From the NCBI GenBank assembly GCA_963743015.1, contig CAVUOD010000017.1, forward strand, positions 124,001-188,000: a DNA stretch of 64,000 nucleotides, read 5' to 3'. Positions 43,070-51,801 of this stretch are shown piece by piece. Numbering within the stretch: position 1 is the stretch's first letter; the number at the start of each line of letters is the position of its first letter. Source of the stretch: CAVSRC01 sp963743015. Its GTDB lineage: Bacteria; Pseudomonadota; Alphaproteobacteria; Rhizobiales; Kaistiaceae. A program made the translations under genes and the position numbers. The notes under the pieces were generated by a model. It saw nothing but the letters and a program-made list of their open reading frames with translations. It was not told the DNA's origin and did no database searches.

Positions 43070-44928
43070 TTTGAGTAATCCTTGTCGAAGATGTAGGATC
43101 GGCGCTGCGCGAGTGTGCGCGCGTCGCTGATGGCCGATTGGATGTCGAAGGTCGCCCTGATGCCGTCCTTCGACGGCTTGACGAGGGTTGAGTAGATCAG
43201 CGGGAAGTTCTCGAGCGTCGACAGAACCGGACGCGGCGAGGTCTGCCCGAGACCGCAGCGGCTGGTCTCCATGATCGTGCCCGACAGATCCTTGAGGTAG
43301 TCGATGTCCTCCGGATTGGCGAGGCCCTTGCGGAACTTGGCGATCGCCCTCTGCAGGAAGACGTTGCCCACCCGGCAGGGCGTGCAGTAGCCGCAGCTCT
43401 CGTGCACGAAGAAGGAGAGGTAGTACTCGACGATCTCGAGCACGTTGCGCCTGGCATTGAACACGATGATCGCGCCGCCGGTCGCCAGGTCGTCGAAGGT
43501 CAGGCGGCGATGGAAGCTCGCCTTGCCGATCATGGTGCCGCTCGGCCCGCCGATCTGGACGGCTTCGGCATCGTCGCCGCCGACCATTTCGAGAAGCTCC
43601 CTGACGGTCAGCCCGTAGGGCAGCTCGTAGACGCCCGGATTGAGGCAATCGCCCGAAACCGAGAAGAGCTTGGTGCCGTGGCTGCCCTCCGAGCCGATCT
43701 TGAAGAACCACTCGGCGCCCTTGTCCATGATGCGGGCGGCGTGGCACAGGGTCTCGACATTGTTCACGACGGTCGGAAGGCCAAGATAGCCCTTGGTGAC
43801 CGGGAACGGCGGACGGGTCTTGGGTTCGCCCGGCAGGCCCTCGCAGGAGGAGATGAGCGCACCTTCCTCGCCGCAGATATAGGCGCCTGCACCCATCTGC
43901 AGCCGGACGTCGAAGTCGAAGCCGGCGACGCCGAAGATGTCCTTGCCGAGCATGCCGCGGGCGCGGCGGTCGGCCAGCACCTCCTCGATCAAGTCGCGCA
44001 GATAGACGTATTCGCCGCGCAGATAGAGGATGCCCTCGCTGGCGCCGATGGCGCGCGCCGCGATGGTCATCCCCTCGATCAGCAGATGCGGACGTTCGGT
44101 GAGCAGCACCCTGTCCTTGAACGTGCCCGGTTCGCCTTCGTCGGCGTTGCAGATGATGACGCGCTTGTCGGCCTTGGCATCGGCAGCGAATTTCCACTTC
44201 GCCCCGGTTGTGAAGCCGGCGCCGCCGCAGCCCCTGAGGCCGCTCGCCTTGATGGTATCGATGATGCGCTCGGGCGTGATGTCGAGCGCCTTCTTGAGGC
44301 CGGCATCCATCGGCACCGGTCCGAGAAGCACGGCCCCGGCGTGGCGGATATTGTTGTCGACCATGCGGGTCGCCCGCTGGTGCGGCGAGGTCGCGGCGAA
44401 ACCAGGCACGGCGATCTCTTCGGGCGTGTCCCCTGCCTTGAGGGCCATGGCGATTTCGCGCGCACGTTCGGCCGTCAGGTGGGTGACGACGACATCGTTG
44501 ATCATCGCCGCCGGGGCCTGGTCGCACATGCCGATGCAGGGCGTGTATTCGAGCGAAAAGGCGCCGTCCGGCGAAGTCTCGCCGACATCGATCCCCAGCA
44601 CCCTCTCGAATTCGGCGCTGACCGCTCCCAGGCCGGCATAACGATCAATGATGTCGTCACACAACCGGATCGTCACCCTGCCCTTCGGGGTCAGCGAGAA
44701 GAAGGAATAGAAGCTCGCCACGCCCTCGACCTTGATGCGTGACAGCCCGGTCGCCTCGGCGATGGCTTCCATGGTTTCCGGGGCGATCCAGCGGTAGCGA
44801 TCCTGAATGGCGTGCAGGATGTCCATCATCCTGTGCGGATCGTTGTCGTAGCTGGCGCAGATTTCGAGCACCTCCGGTCTGGGAGCCGGGGGAACGTCGC
44901 TGGGACGGGGGGAGGCTTTGTCAAGCAT
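43066..44928 (-). CDS. hoxF: Hydrogenase diaphorase subunit HoxF (NuoE–NuoF-like fusion)
   Basis: A 620-residue NAD+/FMN-binding subunit. The N-terminal third is NuoE/HoxE-like with a [2Fe-2S] site (LCDD … TPCIGMCDQAPAAMI). The rest is NuoF-like: SGLRGCGGAGFTTGAKWKF for NADH, CNADEGEPGTFKDR, GAGAYICGEEGALI for FMN, and the C-terminal cluster motif ESCGYCTPCRVG. No separate hoxE exists, as in the Ralstonia soluble hydrogenase. It is the first intact gene of the cluster, about 50 bp after a truncated hydrogenase-like gene fragment. Confidence 0.96.
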   Translation of the reverse strand: MLDKASPRPSDVPPAPRPEVLEICASYDNDPHRMMDILHAIQDRYRWIAPETMEAIAEATGLSRIKVEGVASFYSFFSLTPKGRVTIRLCDDIIDRYAGLGAVSAEFERVLGIDVGETSPDGAFSLEYTPCIGMCDQAPAAMINDVVVTHLTAERAREIAMALKAGDTPEEIAVPGFAATSPHQRATRMVDNNIRHAGAVLLGPVPMDAGLKKALDITPERIIDTIKASGLRGCGGAGFTTGAKWKFAADAKADKRVIICNADEGEPGTFKDRVLLTERPHLLIEGMTIAARAIGASEGILYLRGEYVYLRDLIEEVLADRRARGMLGKDIFGVAGFDFDVRLQMGAGAYICGEEGALISSCEGLPGEPKTRPPFPVTKGYLGLPTVVNNVETLCHAARIMDKGAEWFFKIGSEGSHGTKLFSVSGDCLNPGVYELPYGLTVRELLEMVGGDDAEAVQIGGPSGTMIGKASFHRRLTFDDLATGGAIIVFNARRNVLEIVEYYLSFFVHESCGYCTPCRVGNVFLQRAIAKFRKGLANPEDIDYLKDLSGTIMETSRCGLGQTSPRPVLSTLENFPLIYSTLVKPSKDGIRATFDIQSAISDARTLAQRRSYIFDKDYSK

Positions 44929-44977
44929 GTCTCGTTTCCATCTCCGCTTGGAGACAATCGGATCTTGTGGTTTCGAT

Positions 44978-45403
44978 TTACGCGCTCATTCGAAGTCCGA
45001 AAGGCGCGCGTTGCAGGGCCAATGCGGCGCTTCCTGAGAAAGCTGGCGAGAGGCGAACTGACGGGCAGTCCGGGGATCCATCGACATCGTCATGAGCCAC
45101 GCGGCCGGCGCGGTCGCGCCCGGCCCGCCAGAGCGTCTGGCGCGGTGGATGCAGGTACTTCTTCTGCGGCCCTACAAAATGATTGAAGAGTGCGCTGTCG
45201 CCCGTTTTTGTCAGACGAAAGTGGCCCCTGTCGTGTCCGACGGTGCAGCCTTCGGGCAGATCCCCCTGTCCCGAAATGTCGTCATAGACGATGGCTTGGT
45301 CGCGCTCGACCGGGCCGCAGACCCGATATCCGGTGGAGCCCAAGGCAGGGATCAAGGCGACCAGCCCCTCCCGCGTTAGAACCGCCGAATGCTCGCTGGC
45401 CAT
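44978..45403 (-). pseudogene. Truncated iron-sulfur hydrogenase beta-subunit-like (HydB-type) gene
   Basis: The first 80 or so residues (VLTREGLVALIPALGSTGYRV-type start, VERDQAIVYDDI, ALFNHFVGPQKKYLHPPR, TLWRA) match the N-terminus of 4Fe-4S dicluster proteins of the HydB/AsrA type, which are normally about 350 residues. After TLWRA the homology stops: the expected VGVRSCDLHA-like region and cluster cysteines are absent, and the frame closes at 44978. I read it as the remnant of a larger gene that once preceded hoxF. It may still act as a short leader. The family call rests on memory of sequence patterns. Confidence 0.6.
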
Positions 45404-46287
45404 GACAAACCCTGTAGTCCTTATGTCGCCCACCGTGTGGTGAGCGCGCGAAATATTCCACGCTTTGGCGCCGCAGAAAACCCCTCCGACAAGTTATTGC
45501 GCCGCGAAATTCCAACTAAAATTGGACCAATGCTTGACATGGATCAACGCCGTCCGCCGGCAGACTTTCCAGCCCTCTGTCGGCCCAGTATTATATTCAT
45601 TTATTGCTATGTATGACCGAACCAGACGGGCGGGCACTTTCAAACGCGTCACACATGATTCGCGTCAAAACAGCATCATTCGGATGGGTTTGGCCGCCGG
45701 CGGCGCGGACGGCAGAATTTTGATTACAGTCGTTCAAGATTCGTGATCGGCGGCGATTATTTTTCCGTGATGACGGCTATTCGTCATGCGTTTTCGCTTC
45801 CCAATCACGCTTCGCCGGCCGGCGGCCGCCAATTCCTCGAAGCGCGACGATGCCTGCATGCCATGCCATGCCTTTGTCCTCGACAGAATCGCCTGCCCGT
45901 TCGCTGCGGCACGACGCAGCGAGGTTCCGGGCCGGCCCGCCCGGGAAAGCGATGGAGATGCCGCGCGATGCAGCGCCAATGGGCTGGCGCTGCTGAAGAA
46001 CCGGTCCAATTGATCCAGCGCATTTGCAGGCGATGTTGCGCTGCCGCATATGCGTCCCTGTTATCGCTCGGACAACGGGAGTTTGGTGGTGGCGATTCCC
46101 TCGCCTGTATCCTTCATGAGAAGCATCCAGACGCAGTCACGTTTCCAGCACGTAGCCCGCACCAGCCGGTTGACCGGCCTCCGGGGACGACCGGGGCTTT
46201 CAAATTGCGCTAGATCACGGTTCCGTCACGGCGCATTGCGCTATGAATTGAATGTGATCCGGCCCGAAAACCGCAAGGCTCAATAAA
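45404..46287. other. Long intergenic region upstream of the hydrogenase cluster
   Basis: An 884-bp gap between the minus-strand hydB-like remnant and the plus-strand acyl-CoA ligase/GNAT gene. It contains one FNR/FixK-like site (45534–45547) and a locally AT-rich stretch around 45560–45620. Open frames here (e.g. 45743–46213) show no protein-like composition or recognisable family, so I see no supported gene. It should hold the promoters of both flanking units. Confidence 0.6.
45534..45547. promoter_or_regulatory. FNR/FixK-type binding site
   Basis: TTGACATGGATCAA fits the alphaproteobacterial FnrL/FixK consensus TTGA-N6-TCAA exactly. It lies 131 bp upstream of the hydB-like remnant start and about 606 bp upstream of hoxF, so it could activate the hox-hyp operon under low oxygen. 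On the plus strand a TATTAT at 45589–45594 sits about 51 bp away, the class I spacing, so the opposite direction is also possible. Confidence 0.55.
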
Positions 46288-49035
46288 ATGACAATCCGCA
46301 ATCTCGAATACGCCTTCCGAGCCCGCTCCGTTGCCATTATCGGAGCCTCACCGCGGGAGGGCTCGGTGGGCCTGTTTGTGACGCGCAACGTGCGCGACGC
46401 CGGCTTCAAGGGCCCGATCTGGCCGGTCAACCCGAAGCACGACAGCATCTACGGACTGCAGTGCTTCCCGGACATCGCCTCGCTGCCTGCGGCGCCGGAT
46501 CTTGCAGTTGTCGCGACCCCGGCCAAGGCAGTGCCCGCCGTCATCGCCGAACTGGGCGAGCGGGGAACCCGCGCTGCCATGGTGCTGACCGCGGGCCTGA
46601 CGCGCGAGAGCGGCCTGCGCCAGTTGATGCTGGATGCGGCCAAGCCTCATATGCTGCGCATCCTTGGGCCGAACAGCCTCGGCATGTTCGTTCCCGGCAT
46701 CGGCCTCAACGCCAGCTTCGCCCATATCGCGCCGCAGCCCGGCAAGCTCGCCTTCCTGTCGCAGTCGGGGGCGCTCGCCTCCGCCGTGCTCGATTGGGCG
46801 GTCGACCGCAAGATCGGCTTCTCCAATGTGGTCTCGCTCGGCGACATGGCGGATGTCGACGTTGCCGACATGCTCGACATGCTGGCTGGCGACGCCAGTA
46901 CGCGCGCGATCCTGCTTTACCTCGAGACCGTCTACAACACGCGCAAGTTCATGTCGGCGGCGCGTTCCGCGGCGCGGATGAAACCCATCATCGTGATCAA
47001 GGCCGGCCGCCACGCCGCCGGTGCCAAGGCAGCGGCCACCCATACCGGGGCGCTGGCCGGCAGCGACGGCGCGGCCGATGCCGCCTTCCGCCGCGCCGGC
47101 CTGCTGCGTGTCACCGATCTCGAAGAGCTGTTCGAGGCGGCCGAGACGCTGGCCCGCTTCTCACCGATCGAGCGCGGGCGGCTGGGCATCGTCACCAATG
47201 GCGGCGGCGCCGGCGTTCTCGCCATTGACCGGATGATCGATTACGGCGGCGAGATAGCACCGATCTCGCAGGAGACGCTCGACGCGCTCGACAAGGTGCT
47301 TCCCGCCACATGGTCGAAGGCCAATCCGGTCGACATTATCGGCGACGCGGGCCCCGAGCGCTACCGTGCGGCGATCGAGGGCGTCTTCAACGACGACAAT
47401 GTCGATGCGCTGCTGGTCATGGCCTGCCCGACGGCGCTGGCTTCGCCGACCGGTTCGGCCCAGGCGGTGGCAGACACGGTGCGCGACATCGATGCCAATC
47501 ATCCAGCGCGCTTCAAGCCGATCCTGACCTGCTGGCTGGGCGAACACGACGCGACGCCGGCCCGCGCCATCCTGCGCGAAGCGGGCGTGGCCACCTACGA
47601 GACACCGTCGGAAGCCGTGCGCGCACTGACCTATCTCACCGGCTACAGCGCCGCCCAGCGCGAGCTGATGCAGACGCCGCCGTCGGCACCGGAAATCCCG
47701 ACTGACATCGCCAAGGCGCGCAAGCTGTTCGCCGACGTGGTGGCCGACGGGCGCACGACGCTGACCGAACCGGAAGCCAAGGCGGCGCTCGCTGCCTTCG
47801 GCGTGCCGGTGGTCGAGACCCTGGTCGCCCACGACGCGAAGGAGGCCGAGGCGATCGCGGCGGACCTGCTCACGCGCAATCCGGCCGTCGCGGTCAAGCT
47901 TTTGTCGCGCGACATCAGCCACAAGTCGGACGTCGGCGGCGTGGTGCTCGGCATCCGCACGCCGCAGGCGGCGGCAAGCGCCGCCCAGGGTATCCTCGAG
48001 CGCGTCGCCGCCAAGGCGCCGGACGCCTCCGTCGAGGGCTTCACGGTGCAGGCCATGATCTCGCGGCCGGGGGCGCATGAGCTGATCGTCGGCATCGGCG
48101 AGGACCCGCTGTTCGGCCCGATCATTCTGTTCGGCGCCGGCGGCACCTCGGTCGAGGTGGTTGCCGACACGGCCATCGCGCTGCCACCGCTCGACATGAA
48201 GCTGGCGTGCGATCTCATGCACCAGACGCGCATTTCCAAGCTGCTCGCCGGCTATCGCGACCGGCCGGCCGCCGATATCGACGCCATCGCGCGCGCCCTC
48301 ATCCAGGTGTCGCAGATGGTCATCGATTGTCCGGAGATCGCCTCGCTCGACATCAACCCGCTGCTCGCTGACCAGAACGGTGCCGTCGTCCTCGACGCGC
48401 GCATCGTCATCGATCCCGAGCGGCTCGGCGAAGCGGCCCCCAATAGCCGCCTGGCGATCCGGCCCTATCCGAGCGAGTGGGAGAAGCGCCTGACCACCAG
48501 CGGCGGCGTCGACGTGATGCTGCGTCCGATCCGCCCCGACGATGCGCGGCTCTATCCGGACTTCCTCGAGAAGCTCGACAACCGCGACATCCGCATGCGC
48601 CTGCTCGCCCCGCGCAAGCAGTTCAGCCATGAATTCCTCGCCCGCATGACCCAGATCGACTATGCCCGCGAGATGGCCTTTGTCGCCCTCGATCCGGAAA
48701 GCGGCGCGCTCTACGGCGTGTCGCGCATCGTCGCCGATCCGGACTACACCCACGCCGAATACGGGGTGATCGTGCGCACGGATCTGCAGGGCCGCGGCAT
48801 CGGCTGGTCGCTCATGGAGCAGCTGCTCGCCTATGCCCGCAGCGAGGAGCTGTCGCTGGTCGAGGGCGAGGTGCTGGCCGAGAACAGCGAGATGCTGCTG
48901 ATGTGCCGCGAGATGGGCTTCGCCGTGCATCCCGATCCGGAGGATCCGGGCTGCTACAAGGTGAACATCAACCTGGCGCAGCCGGCTGCGGCGGCCGCCG
49001 CGGCTCCAGAAACCGAGCAAACGCCAGCGCAATGA
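46288..49035 (+). CDS. Acyl-CoA synthetase (ADP-forming)-like / GNAT acetyltransferase fusion
   Basis: A 915-residue protein of the Pat/YfiQ class, which acetylates protein lysines, often to switch off AMP-forming acyl-CoA synthetases. Domains in order are a CoA-binding Rossmann domain (about 10–105, VAIIGASPREGSVG), a succinyl-CoA ligase-like domain (about 150–300), ATP-grasp (about 475–700, with AVKLLSRDISHKSDVGG), and a C-terminal GNAT domain (about 740–890, GVIVRTDLQGRGIGWSLMEQLL). Because the GNAT comes last, the protein matches the enterobacterial layout. It stands alone beside the hydrogenase cluster, and its 3' end overlaps the convergent MFS gene. Confidence 0.88.
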   Translation: MTIRNLEYAFRARSVAIIGASPREGSVGLFVTRNVRDAGFKGPIWPVNPKHDSIYGLQCFPDIASLPAAPDLAVVATPAKAVPAVIAELGERGTRAAMVLTAGLTRESGLRQLMLDAAKPHMLRILGPNSLGMFVPGIGLNASFAHIAPQPGKLAFLSQSGALASAVLDWAVDRKIGFSNVVSLGDMADVDVADMLDMLAGDASTRAILLYLETVYNTRKFMSAARSAARMKPIIVIKAGRHAAGAKAAATHTGALAGSDGAADAAFRRAGLLRVTDLEELFEAAETLARFSPIERGRLGIVTNGGGAGVLAIDRMIDYGGEIAPISQETLDALDKVLPATWSKANPVDIIGDAGPERYRAAIEGVFNDDNVDALLVMACPTALASPTGSAQAVADTVRDIDANHPARFKPILTCWLGEHDATPARAILREAGVATYETPSEAVRALTYLTGYSAAQRELMQTPPSAPEIPTDIAKARKLFADVVADGRTTLTEPEAKAALAAFGVPVVETLVAHDAKEAEAIAADLLTRNPAVAVKLLSRDISHKSDVGGVVLGIRTPQAAASAAQGILERVAAKAPDASVEGFTVQAMISRPGAHELIVGIGEDPLFGPIILFGAGGTSVEVVADTAIALPPLDMKLACDLMHQTRISKLLAGYRDRPAADIDAIARALIQVSQMVIDCPEIASLDINPLLADQNGAVVLDARIVIDPERLGEAAPNSRLAIRPYPSEWEKRLTTSGGVDVMLRPIRPDDARLYPDFLEKLDNRDIRMRLLAPRKQFSHEFLARMTQIDYAREMAFVALDPESGALYGVSRIVADPDYTHAEYGVIVRTDLQGRGIGWSLMEQLLAYARSEELSLVEGEVLAENSEMLLMCREMGFAVHPDPEDPGCYKVNINLAQPAAAAAAAPETEQTPAQ

Positions 49036-50156
49036 GGGGCAGCGGCAGGAGCATGGCAAAGGGGACACGCACCCCGTAGCGCGAGGCGACGAAGCCGAAC
49101 AGCGGCGGCGCGACGAAGTTGACCATGGTCAGCAGGGTCGCGAAGGCAGCAACATTCTCGGATGACGGACGATCGCCGAGGCGCGCCACCGCTGACATCG
49201 CCTGCGGCTGAACGGTGCTGATACCGAGCCCGAGGACGGCGAAGCCGGCAAGTGCCAGGGGCACCCGGGCGGTCGCCACGGCCAGCCCCAGGCCGAGCGC
49301 CGAGATCACGCTCGTGGCCAGCGCCACGTACACCGGGCCGTGCCGGTCGATCAGCGGATCGGCGAGAAAGCGTCCGATCGTCTGGGTGGCGACGAAGGCG
49401 GGCAGCGCCAGGGTCGATACCCAGGCGGCGACGGCGAAATCGTCGCGCAGATAGATTACCGACCAGTTGCGGGCGCTGCCTTCCAGCACGATGCCCGAGA
49501 GGGCAAAGCCCATCACCAGGACGACGCCGACGGTCGGCAGTGCCAGACGCCTCGCCGACCGGGGGGCGCCGCCATGGGCGCGCGGCGGGCTTGCCTGCAT
49601 CGGCTCCGACGAGGGCGAAGGCCAGCACAGAGAGCAAGGCGGCCACGAGAACGAAGTGGACGAGCGGCGGCATGCCGGCCGCGACCGCGCCAGTGCCGGC
49701 CAGCGAGGCGATGAGGAAACCGACGCCCCAGCTGCCGTGGCAGCGGTTGATCAGGCGCCGGCCGGTGGCCGCCTCCACCCGGTCGGCCTCGACATTCATG
49801 GCGATATTGGCGTTGGTCAGGCCGAAGCCGAAAAGCACAAGCGTCGCAAACAGCGTTGCCGTGCCGACCGCCAGCGCCGACAGCAACAGTCCGACGGCGA
49901 AGAGCGGCAACATCGCCAGCAGGATCCTGCGTGTGCCTTGATGCTCGATCGCGCCGCTGATGAACAGCGAGCCGACAAGCACACCGACCGGTATGCCGAC
50001 AAGCGCGATGCCGAGTGCGGCCTCGCTGAGGCCCATGGCGAGGCGCAGTTCGGCAAGGCGCGAGAAGAAGGTCCCCACCGTCGCCCCGTGGATGACGAAG
50101 ATCAGGGCGATCGCCAGCCGGCGCGAATCGCTGCCTGAAGATAGAAGACCATGCAT
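48968..50156 (-). CDS. MFS transporter, split by an apparent frameshift
   Basis: Twelve-helix major facilitator, about 396 residues when joined. The N-terminal frame covers the first six helices (FFSRLAELRLAMGLSEAALGIAL, GFGLTNANIAMNVEADRVE, RLINRCHGSWGVGFLIAS). After a run of six G residues at 49561–49566 the second half continues in another frame (GVVLVMGFALSGIVLEGSARNWS through FARFLEPRRPP). A homopolymer length error is the simplest explanation. The pattern GSWGVGFLIAS and E-x-x-R-x-E resembles the sugar/YbjJ-type MFS group; the substrate is not known. Confidence 0.82.
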
Positions 50157-50356
50157 GCGGCTGCGCCGACGGCGAATGGCGGGACGCCGACGCTAGATCG
50201 CCGCCGGCAGGTCAGCAAGCGCCGCCTTCAGGCGGGCAAGCCGCCGCCAAAAGACGGACGTCGCCAAGGCGGTCTACCGCCTCGGCGACGTCAGAGATGC
50301 AGATCAGGCAGGGGCCGCGCCCCGAGACGTACGGCCCTGCTCAGGTCATCGCAGCA

Positions 50357-50818
50357 TCAGAACCGGCAATAGCGGTTGCCGTTCACGCGGATGCAGTCGC
50401 CGTTGTGCTTGTAGCTGCAATACCTTTCGCCGTTGACGCGGATGCAGGACCCGCCACCGCCGCCACCACCGCCGCCACGGCAATACTTGACGCCGTTATG
50501 CCAGCGGCAATTGCTGCCACCGTTGTCGACGCAGAACTGCACACCGCCGAAGTTGACGCAGCTCTTGCCGCCACCACCACCGCCGCCGCCACGGCCGCAC
50601 CAGTTGTTCCACGGGCCGCAATTGCCACCGCCGCCGCCGTTGCACCAGTTGTTCCATGGGCCGCAGGACCGCACCTGGATCAGGTTGTTGTCGACCTGAA
50701 TCTGCGGAGCGGGGCTCACGGTGAGCGGAGCCGCGCTTCCGGGGACTGCGCTCGTCATCAGGATACCCCCTGCGAGCGCCAGCGCGGCAAACGCGCTGAA
50801 CAGCATTCTCCTGAACAT
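50357..50818 (-). CDS. Secreted cysteine- and glycine-rich repeat protein, copy 1
   Basis: A 153-residue exported protein, family unknown to me. The signal peptide runs to about residue 29 (PGSAAP). The mature part has twelve cysteines in a regular pattern: two C-x6-C modules CGPWNNWC (52–59, 67–74), then four C-x8-C modules (87–96, 104–113, 125–134, 142–151) of the form C-x3-[NG]-G-x2-[YF]-C, joined by poly-glycine linkers of 5–9 residues. The protein ends YCRF. AGGAGA precedes the ATG. A paralogue with the same plan lies upstream on the same strand. The even cysteine count suggests disulfide-locked hairpins. Function is unknown. Confidence 0.75.
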   Translation of the reverse strand: MFRRMLFSAFAALALAGGILMTSAVPGSAAPLTVSPAPQIQVDNNLIQVRSCGPWNNWCNGGGGGNCGPWNNWCGRGGGGGGGGKSCVNFGGVQFCVDNGGSNCRWHNGVKYCRGGGGGGGGGSCIRVNGERYCSYKHNGDCIRVNGNRYCRF

Positions 50819-51153
50819 CGTTTGTCTCCTGGGTGTATTGGGGGCACACCACCAAGGCCAGCAGAACGGTTCAGTACAGACTGCACCGTTCCCCTACGAT
50901 CAACCGGCGCTGATCGGTGTCGTCCCCCTGCTCGCGGGAGTGTTCCCGGGTGGGCTCCTCGCGGCCGACGAAGCATAGCACGAAGGTCTTGGGAAGAAGG
51001 CAGCGATTTTGGTATGCTGTGAAGCCGGACACAGGCAACTGCCCCGGCGGCCGGCCGGCTTCGGCCAGATTATCCGCAGAAATGGCTTCCTGGCGAGGCC
51101 GCCAGGCAGGAGCCGCGCCAAAAGGAAGCGGCTCCCGCGCAAGTCATGCTCTG
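50819..51153. other. Gap between the two cysteine-rich genes
   Basis: A 335-bp region between two minus-strand paralogues. It presumably carries the promoter of the downstream copy. No gene, repeat or clear regulatory motif was recognised. Confidence 0.5.
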
Positions 51154-51561
51154 TCAGAAGCGGCAGTACCGGACGCGATTAACCCGGACGCAGTCGCCCC
51201 TATGCTTGTAGTTGCAATAGCGGTGGCCGTTGAGCCGGATGCAGCTCGCGGCCGGGCCTGGACCAGGGCCGCTTCGGCAGTACCGGACACCATTGTACCA
51301 GTGGCACCTGGTGCCGCCGCTGCCCACGCAGAAGCGCACGCCACCGACCATGATGCAGCCGCCGACACGGGGCCGGCACCAGTTGTTCCATGGGCCGCAT
51401 CGGCGCGCCACGTCCTGCACATTGGTGCTCATGTCGACATGCGGCACCGTGCTCATCAAGGGCGCCGCGGTCGCGGGTACGGAGGTGGTGCCCGCCATAA
51501 AGGCACCGGCAAAAAATGTCAGCGCGACGAATGCGCCAAGCAGCAACAATTTTCTGATCAT
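51154..51561 (-). CDS. Secreted cysteine-rich repeat protein, copy 2
   Basis: A 135-residue paralogue of the 50357–50818 product. The signal peptide extends to about residue 33 (PATAAP). There are ten cysteines: one CGPWNNWC module (55–62), then four C-x8-C modules (69–78, 86–95, 107–116, 124–133), again ending YCRF. The poly-glycine linkers of copy 1 are replaced by shorter Gly/Pro linkers such as SGPGPGPAAS. The start at 51561 was chosen because it gives the signal peptide and has AGGAGACAACG before it, nearly identical to the leader of copy 1. Function is unknown. Confidence 0.75.
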   Translation of the reverse strand: MIRKLLLLGAFVALTFFAGAFMAGTTSVPATAAPLMSTVPHVDMSTNVQDVARRCGPWNNWCRPRVGGCIMVGGVRFCVGSGGTRCHWYNGVRYCRSGPGPGPAASCIRLNGHRYCNYKHRGDCVRVNRVRYCRF

Positions 51562-51801
51562 CGTTGTCTCCTGTGGGGGGCTCACGGGCCCCTGACGAGA
51601 AGGCTTGCGATGCAACCCCTGCCGGTTGCTCTGTTCAGTCAGTTGTTCTTAGCGTTGGACGGCAAGCCTTGCCGTCAGCCCACGAGAACGTTGAAGGCGC
51701 TCGCGGATGCTGACCATAACACGGTAATCCCGCGTGAAGGCCGCCTTATTTCGCTCCTTGTGACGCGGGACACATTTGCAGGAGAACAGGCCGGCGGTCG
51801 G

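Noticed and set aside
45511..45526. TCCAA…TTGGA inverted repeat next to the FNR-like site
   Set aside because: Arms of five bases around a six-base centre are expected by chance; there is not enough support for an operator.
45743..46213. 156-codon plus-strand open frame in the hydrogenase upstream gap
   Set aside because: No ribosome-binding site, no family pattern, and an Arg/Cys/Pro-rich composition typical of chance frames in this DNA.
50433..50699. Poly-proline plus-strand frame opposite the cysteine-rich gene
   Set aside because: It is the complement of glycine codons. The minus-strand frame has a signal peptide, a ribosome-binding site and a paralogue.
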